Shown here: positions 44,632 to 53,641 of the stretch, one piece after another
How the letters are laid out: each line of letters opens with the position of its first letter
How positions within the stretch are numbered: position 1 is the first letter of the stretch
From: Microbacterium luteum
GTDB lineage: Bacteria > Actinomycetota > Actinomycetes > Actinomycetales > Microbacteriaceae
Assembly (NCBI RefSeq): GCF_015277875.1
Contig: NZ_CP063814.1
Location: 2,976,001-3,040,000 of the forward strand
Direction of reading: 5' to 3'
Length of the DNA stretch: 64,000 nt
Made by a program: the position numbers and the translations under genes
The notes under the pieces: model-generated
The model's input: the letters and a program-made list of their open reading frames with translations, nothing else
The model's database searches: none
What the model was told of the DNA's origin: nothing

Positions 44632-44700
44632 TTGAAACGTACCAACTCGCGAATGGTGGACGTCGTCGATGACGCGGCCTGCGAGCTTGAAACGTTACGA
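44632..44700 (+). promoter_or_regulatory. Pair of LacI-type operators before the second GH78 gene
   Basis: TTGAAACGTACCAA (44632-44645) and TTGAAACGTTACGA (44687-44700) are 55 bp apart, just upstream of the rhamnosidase start at 44715. A TATATT hexamer at 44628-44633 overlaps the first site and may be the -10 box. The second site lies between promoter and gene, a roadblock position. Confidence 0.6.
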
Positions 44701-44714
44701 ATCACAGAGGATCC

Positions 44715-47333
44715 ATGAACGTCACTGTCGCGGCACCCCGCATCGAGCACCATCGCGATCCGCTCGGGATCGGCGAGGCAGCTCCGCGCATCTCCTGGCG
44801 CATCAGCGACGCGCCGACCGGATGGACGCAGAACTCCTACCGCCTGCTCATCGAGCGCGAGTCCGGCAGCCGCGCGCACGAGGTCGCGGGCGACGATCAG
44901 GTTCTCGTGCCGTGGCCCGAGTCGCCTCTCGCCTCTCGCGAGCGCGCCGTCGTGCGCGTGCAGATCGCCGGCGCCGACGGCCTCTGGAGCGATCCCTCAC
45001 CGGCCCGCACGGTCGAGGCGGGCCTTCTCGAGCCGACGGACTGGACCGCCCGACCCGTCGGCGCACGTCGGCTCGAGCCGCGCGAGTCCGACGAGCGGCG
45101 TCCGTCGCTGGTGCGCCGCTCGTTCACCGTCGACGGCGAGGTCGTGCGAGCACGCCTCTACGCCTCAGCGCACGGACTCTACGAGGCCGAACTCAACGGC
45201 CGCCGCGTCGGCGACGACACCCTCTCCCCGGGGTGGACCTCCTACGACTCGCGCCTGCGGTATTACACCTACGACGTCACCGACCTTCTCGCACCGGGAG
45301 AGAACGCCATCGGCGCGTGGCTGGGCGACGGCTGGTATCGCGGACGCGTCGGCTGGTACGAGGGCTTCCGCAACGTCTTCGGCGAGGACCTCTCCTTCCT
45401 CGGACAGCTCGAGATCACCTACGCCGACGGCCGTCGCGAGACGATCGCGACGGACAGCACGTGGCGCACCGCCGCCTCGCCGATCCTGCGCTCCGGCATT
45501 TACGACGGCGAAGACTACGACGCGCGGCTCGAGCACGACGGATGGAGCTCCCCCGGCTTCGACGACTCCGCCTGGGAGCAGGCCGCGGTGCGCTGGCGTG
45601 ACCCGGCGACCCTCGTGGCACCCACCGCCCCTCCCGTGCGCTGCACCGAGGAGCGGCGGCCGGTCGAGGTGCTCACCTCGCCGAGCGGCGCCCGCATCCT
45701 CGACTTCGGACAGAACGTCGCGGGCCGCGTGCGCCTGCGCGTTTCCGGGCCGGCCGGCGCGACCGTGCGCCTGCGCACCGCCGAGGTGCTGCAGGACGGC
45801 GAGATCTACACACGTCCGCTGCGCTCGGCGCGCTCGAGCGACCACTACACCCTCGCCGGGCGCAGCGTGGAGGAATGGGAGCCCCGGTTCACCTTCCACG
45901 GCTTCCGGTACGTCGAGGTCGACGGGTGGCCGGGCGACTTCGACGCCGATGTCGCCGCCGGCGCCCTCGTCGCCCGCGTTCTGCACACCGACCTCGAGCG
46001 CACCGGGTGGTTCTCCGCCTCTGACCCCGACGTCCAGAAGCTGCACGACAACGTGGTGTGGGGGATGCGCGGAAACTTCGTCGACATCCCCACCGACTGT
46101 CCGCAGCGCGACGAGCGCGCCGGCTGGACCGGCGACATCCAGGTCTTCGGCCCCACCGCGTCGTTCCTCTACGACGTCTCGGGCATGCTCAGTGGATGGC
46201 TGCGCGACGTCGAAGCCGATCAGCTGCCCGACGGCACGGTGCCCTGGTACGTGCCGGTCATCCCGTCGCACCGCATGTGGACCCCCATCCGGCCGGGTGC
46301 CGCGTGGGGCGATGTGGCGACGATCCTGCCGTGGACCCTCTATCAGCGCTTCGACGACGCCGGCGTCGTGCAGCGGCAGTTCGACAGCGCGCGACGCTGG
46401 GTCGACCTCGTCGAGAAGCTCGCCGGCGAAGACCGGCTGTGGAACGAGGGCTTCCAGCTCGGCGACTGGCTCGATCCCGCCGCGCCGCCGGAGGATCCCG
46501 CGGATGCGCAGACCGATCGCTACCTGGTCGCGACGGCCTACTTCGCCCGATCGGCGCGCATCGCGTCGTGGATGGCGGCGCTCCTCGGCGACGAGACGGC
46601 AACCGCGCACTACGCCCGCCTCGCCGACGAGGTGGATGCGGCCTTCGCCGACGCCTACGTACTGCCCGACGGTCGCATGACCAGCGACGCCCAGACCGCC
46701 TACGCGCTCGCGCTCGCGTTCGACCTCATCCCGGATGCGCCCCGCCGCGAGGCGGCGGGACGACGCCTCGGCGAACTCGTGCGCGCGGCGCAGAACCGCA
46801 TCTCCACCGGCTTCGTCGGCACACCGCTCGTCTCGGACGCCCTCTCCGGAGCGGGTGAGCTGGACACGGCGTACGCGGTGCTGCTGGAGAAGGAGTGCCC
46901 CTCCTGGCTGTACCAGGTCGGCAAGGGAGCCACGACGGTGTGGGAGCGATGGGACTCGATGCTTCCCGACGGCACGGTCAACCCCGGCGCGATGACCTCC
47001 TTCAACCACTACGCGCTGGGAGCGGTGGCCGACTGGCTCCACCGGGTGGTCGCAGGCCTGGCGCCGGACGCCGCGGGGTATCGGCGCATCCGCTTCGCCC
47101 CGCGCCCCGGCGGCGGGCTCACCTCGGCGAGCGCGCGCCACCTCACGCCCTACGGCGAGACGGCTATCGCGTGGCGCATCGACGGCGATCTGCTGCACGC
47201 CGAGATGACGGTTCCGGTCGGGGCGACGGCGGTGATCGACCTGCCCGGCGCCGCGCCGGAGACGGTCGGCCACGGAACGCACCCGCGCACGGTGGCGCTC
47301 GTCGCTCCCGCCACGGTCGCGGCCCCCGCCTGA
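44715..47333 (+). CDS. Alpha-L-rhamnosidase, GH78
   Basis: An 872-residue second rhamnosidase. It has N-terminal beta domains, the carbohydrate-binding segment LYASAHGLYEAELNGRRVGDDTLSPGWTSYDSRLRYYTYDVT, ILDFGQNVAGRVRLRV and the (alpha/alpha)6 barrel. The catalytic stretch TDCPQRDERAGWTGDIQVFGPTASFLYD begins near residue 460, and WERWDSMLPDGTVNPGAMTSFNHYALGAVADWLHR follows. It lacks the extra helical tail of the first copy. There is no signal peptide. The LacI-type operators upstream put it in a different regulon from the 27601 copy, suggesting distinct rhamnosylated substrates. Confidence 0.94.
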   Translation: MNVTVAAPRIEHHRDPLGIGEAAPRISWRISDAPTGWTQNSYRLLIERESGSRAHEVAGDDQVLVPWPESPLASRERAVVRVQIAGADGLWSDPSPARTVEAGLLEPTDWTARPVGARRLEPRESDERRPSLVRRSFTVDGEVVRARLYASAHGLYEAELNGRRVGDDTLSPGWTSYDSRLRYYTYDVTDLLAPGENAIGAWLGDGWYRGRVGWYEGFRNVFGEDLSFLGQLEITYADGRRETIATDSTWRTAASPILRSGIYDGEDYDARLEHDGWSSPGFDDSAWEQAAVRWRDPATLVAPTAPPVRCTEERRPVEVLTSPSGARILDFGQNVAGRVRLRVSGPAGATVRLRTAEVLQDGEIYTRPLRSARSSDHYTLAGRSVEEWEPRFTFHGFRYVEVDGWPGDFDADVAAGALVARVLHTDLERTGWFSASDPDVQKLHDNVVWGMRGNFVDIPTDCPQRDERAGWTGDIQVFGPTASFLYDVSGMLSGWLRDVEADQLPDGTVPWYVPVIPSHRMWTPIRPGAAWGDVATILPWTLYQRFDDAGVVQRQFDSARRWVDLVEKLAGEDRLWNEGFQLGDWLDPAAPPEDPADAQTDRYLVATAYFARSARIASWMAALLGDETATAHYARLADEVDAAFADAYVLPDGRMTSDAQTAYALALAFDLIPDAPRREAAGRRLGELVRAAQNRISTGFVGTPLVSDALSGAGELDTAYAVLLEKECPSWLYQVGKGATTVWERWDSMLPDGTVNPGAMTSFNHYALGAVADWLHRVVAGLAPDAAGYRRIRFAPRPGGGLTSASARHLTPYGETAIAWRIDGDLLHAEMTVPVGATAVIDLPGAAPETVGHGTHPRTVALVAPATVAAPA

Positions 47334-47430
47334 TCCGCGTCGCCGCCTGATCCGCGTCGGGGTGCCCCGGGTCATGCTCAACGCCGGCGAGCGTCTCCTC
47401 GGCAGGTCGCCGGCGCCTGCAACCGGCACA

Positions 47431-47498
47431 GGAGAGGAGATCAGGCCTCCAGAGGTCGATTCCGGGCTCCTGGTCCTCTGGAAGGCGTTTCTCCTCCG
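47431..47498. terminator. Palindromic intergenic element, copy C
   Basis: GGAGAGGAGATCAGGCCTCCAGAGG pairs imperfectly with CCTCTGGAAGGCGTTTCTCCTCC, giving a ~68-bp hairpin in the 296-bp gap between the GH78 stop and the surface-protein start. It belongs to the same family as the elements at 15050 and around the IS30 insertion. The rest of the gap shows no gene. Confidence 0.5.
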
Positions 47499-47629
47499 TA
47501 AGCGTGCGGGTCTCGGACGCCGGGCCCGGTCTCGTGCCGCCCAGGGTTCCGGTATCGAGACCGCTGCGGTACCGTCGTCGCGACGACGCTCCCGTGCACC
47601 GAGGGATGCGCGACACCTCGAAGGACGCC

Positions 47630-50600
47630 ATGCCTCACACCGCTCGGTCCCGCATCCGCTCGATCGTGGCCGGCGCGGTCGCGACCGCCCTCGTCGCCAC
47701 CGGCGCCACCGTCGCGACCGCCGCAGCGCCGCCGGCGCCGGCTCAGGCGGCATACCCCGACACCTTCAACCCGTTCGCGTTGAACGGCGGCTTCACCGTC
47801 TACGCCCGCGAAGACCTCACGATGGGCAACGACGAGACCGAGGGCAGTCTCGCGGCCGGGGGCGTCGCCACCAAGCCGGGCGACGGGCAGTACACGATCA
47901 TCCACGTCGCCGCCGGAACGGCCGACTACACGCTGCCGACCGTCGACGGCGACCCGACGCGGCTGCTCGTCGGCGAGTACAGTCCCGGCAGCGGCGGCAT
48001 CCTCGCGATCACGAGTGCCGGCACGTCGGACCCGTCTCTGCAGGGCGACCTCAAGATGGTGCAGCGCGACGGACCGTTCCAGGCCTTCACGCGCGCCGAC
48101 TGGCTGCGGCTGAACACGAACCCGGCCAACCCCGACCAGACGCCGCTCATCGACGCGACCGCTCAGGTCTACCCCGAGGATGCCGCTCCCCCCGCCTCGG
48201 CAGCGGGCGACGGCAGCATCTACACGGCCGACACGTCTGCCACCGCCGTCGCCGACTACGTGGAGGCGAACCGTCAGGCCGACTACGACCAGGCCGCCGC
48301 GTGTCTCGATGAGATCGCCGATCCCACCCTGGACCTCGGCTATCCGGTCGGCGTGGCCGAAGACGCCGGTTCGCGCAAAGTGCTCGAGCCGCTCAGCGCC
48401 GATCGACCGAACGTCGTCGACTACAGCGAGATCGCCGGTGCGGCGCTGCTGCAGTTCTCCGCCGGTCCGACTCCGGGTGCCGCGAATCCGCTGATCATTC
48501 GCGTTCCCGCCGGCACCACCGACGTCGTCGGCCTGCGCATCGACCCGCAGGGCACCTACTCGCCGTACACCTTCTGGGACCTCTCGGCGCTCACCGGCGA
48601 CGTCTCGGTTACCGCCGCCGAGGGCCGGATCGACGGATCCATCTACGCGCCGAACGCGAACGTCACCGTCGACGCGGCACCGCTGGACGGGCAGGTGATC
48701 GGTCAGAACGTCGTGCTCGAGGGCGGCGAGGTGCACTCGTTCCTCTTCGCCGGCGAGATCGCGTGCGCGGCGGACAGCGGCTCGTTCCGGGTGCAGAAGG
48801 CGCTCGAGGGCATCGCCGAGGACGACCTGCCCGCAGGGACGACGTTCACCGTGTCATGGACCGCCACCGAGCCCGACGGAACCGAGCTCACCGGATCCCT
48901 CGACGTGCCGGCAGACGGGGGCTGGGTCGACCCCGGCGAGCAGTTCCCGATCGGCACCGAGATCGTCTTCGACGAGATCGCCCCGCCGTCGGTCCCCGGC
49001 TATGAATGGGGCTCGCCGACGATCGCGCCCGACAGCATCACCGTCGGCACCGGCACCGCGGACATCGTCGTCACCAACACCGCGACCGCTCTCGTCGGCA
49101 CGTTCGAGGTGACGAAGTCGGTGCAGACCACCGACGGGTCGACCCCGGCGCCGCCGGCCGGCACGGTGCCGGTGACATGGACGGCGTCGTTCGGCGGCGA
49201 GCAGATCGCCGAGGGCACGCTCGAGGTTCCGCTGGACGGAACGCCCGCGCCCGTCGGACAGGACTTCCCCGTCGGCACCGAGATATCGCTGGACGAAGAC
49301 CTGTCCGGCGTCACGCCGCCTCCCGGGTACGACTGGACCGGCGCGAGCTGGGACCCCTCGGCGACGTTCGAGATCGACGACACGTCGACGGTCGCCGTCT
49401 CGCTCGTGAATCTCCTCACCCCCGAATCCGCCGACCGCACGGTCACCCTGGTGAAGTCAGCCAGCGGAGACGCCGCCGACGATCGGTTCGGCTACGAGGT
49501 CAGCTACAACACCGATCCGGCCGGGGAACGCACGACGCGCGACCTGCCCGTGGGCGATCCCGAGACGCTCGACGACCTCGAGACCGACGCCGATGCGATC
49601 GCCCTCGCCGAGCTCGTGCCGACGCTCGACGGGAGTCCGACCGACGCGGACGCGTGGGAGCTGCCGACCTTCACCGTCACGACCGACGACGGCGAACCGC
49701 AGACGTTCACCCCCGAGAACTTCGAGGGCGCCGGTCCGCTCGACGGCGCGATCGTCGAGATCCCGATCGCCGAGAGCGGCGACATCGTCATCGAGATCTC
49801 GAACACCCTGCAGGAAGGCACTTTCGCCCTCAGCAAGGCCTTCGCCGGCATCGACGGCGCGAACCTTCCCGCCACCATCGGCTTCGCCGTCGCGTGGACT
49901 GCACAGACGCCGCTCGGCGATGTCGTCACCGGCACCGTGCGCCTTCCGGCCGACGGCACAGCGGTCTCGCCGCTCGATGACGAGGGGCAGCCGGTCACAT
50001 TCCCGGTCGGGACCGAGGTCACCTTCGTCGAGCAGACACCTCCCGGTGTGGGATGGATCGACTGGGGAGACCCCGTCGTCTCCCCGGAGCCGCTCGTCAT
50101 CGTCGGCGACGACGAGCCCGTCGCGACCGCGACGCTCACCAACTCCGCGACCCTGCGCACGAGCACCTTCCAGGTGGTCAAGCGCTTCGCGGGCATCGAC
50201 CCCGGAGATGTGCTCGCCGGATCCTTCACCGTCGAGTACACGGCGTATCAGCCCTTCGCGGGCATCGCGACGGGCTCGATCGAGGTTCCCGCCGACGGAA
50301 CCCCGGCGGGACCGACCGTCGACGGCGAGCCGGTGCAGTTCCCGGTGGGCACGGCGGTGCGCCTGGCCGAGGTCGAGCCCGACGCCTCGGCGCTACCGCC
50401 GAACTACGCGTGGGCCGAGGCGACCTGGAACCCCTCCGCCTTCCTGCTTGTGCGACCAGGCGTCGTGGCGGAGCGGGAGCTGGTGAACTCCGTGTCCGAG
50501 CTCGCCCGCTTCTCGGTGGAGAAGGCGGTCAGCGGTGACGCCGCGGACCTCGTGCCGGCCGACACCACGTTCCCGGTCGAGTGGTGGCTCGGCCTGCAGT

Positions 50601-51292
50601 CGCAGGATCCGTTGAACGCCGGCATCGGTGCGCCGGCGGTGTCGCCGTATCTGCCGGTCGGTTCGACGGTGGAGCTGCGCGAAGGGGATCTCCCTGAGAT
50701 CGACGGTGTCGAGTGGGGCGCCGTGTCCTGGACCGCCGCGGGCGAGCCGGTGCCGACGACCCCGGGCGGACTCGTGGCCTTACGCGTGGACGGCGATCCG
50801 GAACCGCTCGCCCTGGTCATGACGAACACCGCGTCGACCGAGCCGACCGGAGGGTTCACGGTGACGAAGACGCTCACCGGCGGAGCCGCATCCGAGGTGC
50901 CTACCGACACCGCCTTCACGATCGAGTACATCGTCGACGACGGCGAGGCGCAGACGTCGCAGGTGGCGGCGGGCGAGACGGTCGAGGTGGTGGATGTGCC
51001 CGCCGGCGCGACCGTGCGGCTGCGCGAGCTCGCACCGCCGTCCGTCGAGGGCGTGGCTTGGGGTGCAGCGACGTGGAGCATCGACGGCGAGGAGCTGACC
51101 CCGGACGCGGACGGCTGGGTGACGACGACGGTGGATGCCGGCGCGACACTCGCCTTCTCGCTCGTCAACACGGCCGCTCCGGGCGCGCTTCCGGTGACCG
51201 GCGGCTCGGGGGTGATCCCCCTCCTTCCGGTGCTGGCGGTGATCGCCGTGGCGATCGGCGCGGGGCTCGTCGTGCGGCGGCGGATGGCGTGA
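47630..51292 (+). CDS. LPXTG-anchored surface protein: choice-of-anchor-A domain plus seven beta-sandwich repeats
   Basis: A 1220-residue secreted wall protein. A signal peptide (RSRIRSIVAGAVATALVATGATVATAAAPPAPAQA) precedes a choice-of-anchor-A-type domain (about 42-390: FNPFALNGGFTVYAREDLTMGNDETEGSLAAGG, and IDGSIYAPNANVTVDAAPLDGQVIGQNV near its end). Then follow seven DUF5979-like repeats opening with a pattern such as GSFRVQKALEGI, GTFEVTKSV, RTVTLVKSASG, GTFALSKAFAGI, STFQVVKRFAGI, ARFSVEKAVSG and GGFTVTKTLTGG. The end is LPVTG, a hydrophobic helix and RRRMA, a sortase sorting signal. It is probably an adhesin or wall-structure protein. The repeats may form isopeptide-stabilised folds; this is inference. 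Confidence 0.9.
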   Translation: MPHTARSRIRSIVAGAVATALVATGATVATAAAPPAPAQAAYPDTFNPFALNGGFTVYAREDLTMGNDETEGSLAAGGVATKPGDGQYTIIHVAAGTADYTLPTVDGDPTRLLVGEYSPGSGGILAITSAGTSDPSLQGDLKMVQRDGPFQAFTRADWLRLNTNPANPDQTPLIDATAQVYPEDAAPPASAAGDGSIYTADTSATAVADYVEANRQADYDQAAACLDEIADPTLDLGYPVGVAEDAGSRKVLEPLSADRPNVVDYSEIAGAALLQFSAGPTPGAANPLIIRVPAGTTDVVGLRIDPQGTYSPYTFWDLSALTGDVSVTAAEGRIDGSIYAPNANVTVDAAPLDGQVIGQNVVLEGGEVHSFLFAGEIACAADSGSFRVQKALEGIAEDDLPAGTTFTVSWTATEPDGTELTGSLDVPADGGWVDPGEQFPIGTEIVFDEIAPPSVPGYEWGSPTIAPDSITVGTGTADIVVTNTATALVGTFEVTKSVQTTDGSTPAPPAGTVPVTWTASFGGEQIAEGTLEVPLDGTPAPVGQDFPVGTEISLDEDLSGVTPPPGYDWTGASWDPSATFEIDDTSTVAVSLVNLLTPESADRTVTLVKSASGDAADDRFGYEVSYNTDPAGERTTRDLPVGDPETLDDLETDADAIALAELVPTLDGSPTDADAWELPTFTVTTDDGEPQTFTPENFEGAGPLDGAIVEIPIAESGDIVIEISNTLQEGTFALSKAFAGIDGANLPATIGFAVAWTAQTPLGDVVTGTVRLPADGTAVSPLDDEGQPVTFPVGTEVTFVEQTPPGVGWIDWGDPVVSPEPLVIVGDDEPVATATLTNSATLRTSTFQVVKRFAGIDPGDVLAGSFTVEYTAYQPFAGIATGSIEVPADGTPAGPTVDGEPVQFPVGTAVRLAEVEPDASALPPNYAWAEATWNPSAFLLVRPGVVAERELVNSVSELARFSVEKAVSGDAADLVPADTTFPVEWWLGLQSQDPLNAGIGAPAVSPYLPVGSTVELREGDLPEIDGVEWGAVSWTAAGEPVPTTPGGLVALRVDGDPEPLALVMTNTASTEPTGGFTVTKTLTGGAASEVPTDTAFTIEYIVDDGEAQTSQVAAGETVEVVDVPAGATVRLRELAPPSVEGVAWGAATWSIDGEELTPDADGWVTTTVDAGATLAFSLVNTAAPGALPVTGGSGVIPLLPVLAVIAVAIGAGLVVRRRMA

Positions 51293-51310
51293 GCGGTCGC
51301 CGGGCGATGT

Positions 51311-51324
51311 CGGAGGTATGTTCG
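51311..51324. promoter_or_regulatory. Degenerate LexA-box-like sequence at the 13E12 gene start
   Basis: CGGAGGTATGTTCG resembles the actinobacterial SOS box CGAACNNNNGTTCG in its right half only. 13E12-type genes are often LexA-controlled, but the left half here is poor and overlaps a GGAGG that could be a ribosome site. Confidence 0.25.
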
Positions 51325-52832
51325 ATAATGGAGGCATGCTCGAAGCGCTCGACACCCTGACCGATCTGAAGGATCGGCTCAGCGCGCTCGTGCCCGGCGC
51401 CTCCGACGAGTTGGTCGCCGGTGCCGCCACCGACGGCGAACTTCTCGGCGTGCTGCAGGTGCTCGGCGACGTGTCCCGCCAGGTCGATGCGCTGATCGTG
51501 GCCTCCACCGTTCAGGCTCAGTCGGCCTCGACCGGCGGTCACGACGAGAAGCTGACCACCCGGCTCGGCTGCGCGAACGTGGGCGACCTGCTGCGCCGCA
51601 CGACCCGGTGCGACAAGAAGCAGGCGGGCGTGTGGACCGCGGCGGCTGCGGCGTTCCCGCACGAGGTGTCCCTGACCTCGGGCGAGCCCCTGCCCGGTGC
51701 GTTCCCCGCCATGCGGGCGGCGATGCGCGACGGCGCCGTGTCGGCCGCCGGAGTCGTGGCCGCCACGGCGCGCCTGCGCGCGGCGTCGGCTCGTATCGAC
51801 CCGGCGGGAATGCACCTGGCAGATCGCGTTCTCGCCGCGGCCGCGCGCGGCATCCGTTCCGACGACCTCGACGAGCACGGCGAGCCCGTGACCGATGCGC
51901 CCGCGGAGCATCCTCCGATGGACGCGTGGGAACTGCGCACGCTCGCCGATGCCCTCGTCGACCGCCTCGATCAAGACGGTGCCGCGCCCTTCGAGGAGCG
52001 CGCGCTCCGCGACCGTGGGCTGTGGGTCGGTGTACGCGGGCGCGACGGTCTTATTCCGGTGCGCGGCGAGCTCCTGCCCGAGGTGGCCGGGCAGTTGCAG
52101 ATACTCATCGACGCCGTGTTGAATCCGCACGGTCCGGAGCGCGCGCCGGGACCGCGCTTCACCGACGACGCGGCGGAACGATCCGCCGAAGAGCCGGCCG
52201 TACACGACGACCGCACGGTGTCGCAGCGCCAGCACGATGCATTCGCCGTTGCGCTCGGCATCGCGGCGCGAGCCGCCGACGCTCCCACGATCGGTGGCGC
52301 GGCACCCACGCTGGTCGTTTCGGTGAGCGCTGAGGATCTAGCCGCGGGTCGCGCCGCCCATATCGACGGCATCGGCGCAGTGCCGGTCGCGGTCGCCCAC
52401 CAGGTGGCGTGCGGCGGAACGGTGCAGCGCGTCGTGCACGACCCGAGGGGCAAGATCATCGACCTCGGCTTCAGCGGCCGCATCTTCAGCGCGGCCCAGC
52501 GGCGGGCGATCATCGCGCGCGACGGATCGTGCATCATTCCCGGATGCCCGGTGCCCGCGCGCTGGTGCGAGGTGCACCACGTCGACGAGCACGCCCGGGG
52601 CGGCCCGACCCACGTCGACAACGGCGTGCCGCTGTGTTTCTTCCACCACCGCACGCTGGAGCGATCGGGGTGGGAGATCGTCATGCGAGACGGTGTGCCG
52701 CACGTGCGCGGTCCCGCCTGGTGGGATCCGCAGCGACGTTTCCGACCGGCATCGAAAGCCCCAGGCCACGCGGCTCCGAGTCGCTCACCCCGTCGCGGCA
52801 GTCCCGCCCGCGCGCGAGCCGACACCGGATAG
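51318..52832 (+). CDS. HNH endonuclease-domain protein with DUF222 (13E12 family)
   Basis: A 504-residue protein. The N-terminal DUF222 helical region runs to about 300, and the C-terminal HNH domain reads FSAAQRRAIIARDGSCIIPGCPVPARWCEVHHVDEHARGGPTHVDNGVPLCFFHHRTLERSGWEIV, with two Cys plus CxxH-type zinc ligands and the HH catalytic pair. This family is multicopy in actinobacteria and often DNA-damage induced; its natural role is unclear. The start is uncertain: ATG at 51318 and at 51336 are in frame, each with GGAGG too close. Confidence 0.9.
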   Translation: MFDNGGMLEALDTLTDLKDRLSALVPGASDELVAGAATDGELLGVLQVLGDVSRQVDALIVASTVQAQSASTGGHDEKLTTRLGCANVGDLLRRTTRCDKKQAGVWTAAAAAFPHEVSLTSGEPLPGAFPAMRAAMRDGAVSAAGVVAATARLRAASARIDPAGMHLADRVLAAAARGIRSDDLDEHGEPVTDAPAEHPPMDAWELRTLADALVDRLDQDGAAPFEERALRDRGLWVGVRGRDGLIPVRGELLPEVAGQLQILIDAVLNPHGPERAPGPRFTDDAAERSAEEPAVHDDRTVSQRQHDAFAVALGIAARAADAPTIGGAAPTLVVSVSAEDLAAGRAAHIDGIGAVPVAVAHQVACGGTVQRVVHDPRGKIIDLGFSGRIFSAAQRRAIIARDGSCIIPGCPVPARWCEVHHVDEHARGGPTHVDNGVPLCFFHHRTLERSGWEIVMRDGVPHVRGPAWWDPQRRFRPASKAPGHAAPSRSPRRGSPARARADTG

Positions 52833-52867
52833 CCCGCCCGCGCACCCCATCCCTTCACCCGGAGTAC

Positions 52868-53527
52868 CTAGCTGCGCGTGACGATGTCGCGCAGGCGCTG
52901 GATGCCCGGGCGCAGACTCGTGAGCACCGGAACGTCGACGTGCGCCGCATCCGCAGCCGACGCCATCGAGGCCTGAGCGAGCACGACGACGTCGGCATCG
53001 GCGGCGACGCGGGTGATCGCGTCGGCGACCAGACGGTCGTGCGACGCGCGATCGCCGCCGGACACCGCGGCGAAGGCGCCGTCGATCACCTCGCTGACGA
53101 CCGTCGGCCTCGCTCCCGCGAGGGCGGCGCGCTCACCGATCAGTGCCAGCGTGGGCTCGAGCGTCGTGGGCAACGTGGCCAGCACGGCGATGCGATCCCC
53201 CGTCGCGACCGCCTCGTCGGCCATCGCCTCGTCGATGCGCAGCACGGGGATGCCGACCTCGTCCGCCGTCGTAACGGCCAGCTGCGAGATCGACGAGCAG
53301 GTGAGCATCACCGCATCCGCCCCGGCCGTCTTCGCCGCACGCACCAGCTCGGCGACCCGCGCCGCAACTCCCGCGGCCCGGCTCTCGTCGCGCAGGTCGG
53401 CGACGATACGGTCGTCGAGATAGTTCACGGTGTCCACACCCGGAAGGAACTCGCGTGCGAGTTCGGCGACGGGCGCGATCACCACCGCGCCGGTGTGCAG
53501 AAAGGCGACCCGTGTGGATTCGGACAT
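52868..53527 (-). CDS. Aspartate/glutamate racemase-family protein
   Basis: A 219-residue protein of the Asp/Glu/hydantoin racemase fold. The first catalytic Cys is in DAVMLTCSSISQL, and IPVLRIDEAMADEAV and RIAVLATLPTTLEPTLALI match the family. The position of the second catalytic Cys reads VVVLAQASMAS, so the two-Cys racemase pair is incomplete; it may be a decarboxylase-, isomerase- or lyase-type member instead. It is divergent from the GH127-RLP-kinase operon, with a TGGAT-N4-ATCCA dyad between, so it may belong to sugar-acid metabolism. Confidence 0.82.
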   Translation of the reverse strand: MSESTRVAFLHTGAVVIAPVAELAREFLPGVDTVNYLDDRIVADLRDESRAAGVAARVAELVRAAKTAGADAVMLTCSSISQLAVTTADEVGIPVLRIDEAMADEAVATGDRIAVLATLPTTLEPTLALIGERAALAGARPTVVSEVIDGAFAAVSGGDRASHDRLVADAITRVAADADVVVLAQASMASAADAAHVDVPVLTSLRPGIQRLRDIVTRS

Positions 53528-53560
53528 GTGTCGATCATCCCCTTCGATGGAGTCCACGGC

Positions 53561-53574
53561 TGGATGAATATCCA
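53561..53574. promoter_or_regulatory. Dyad in the racemase-GH127 divergent region
   Basis: TGGAT-GAAT-ATCCA (5+4+5) lies 34 bp upstream of the racemase start and 68 bp upstream of the GH127 start. It is a candidate operator for a regulator not encoded nearby. Confidence 0.4.
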
Positions 53575-53641
53575 TGCAGCGTTGCGAGAAGTTGCACACC
53601 CAGGTTAGCCTGTGACCACGTTGATGCGAAAGGACCTGCCA

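Noticed and set aside
45165..47753. 862-codon open frame on the minus strand opposite the second GH78 gene
   Set aside because: Its Arg/Gly/Ala-rich translation has no domain and mirrors the GC-rich codon pattern of the real gene; the plus-strand GH78 motifs are complete.
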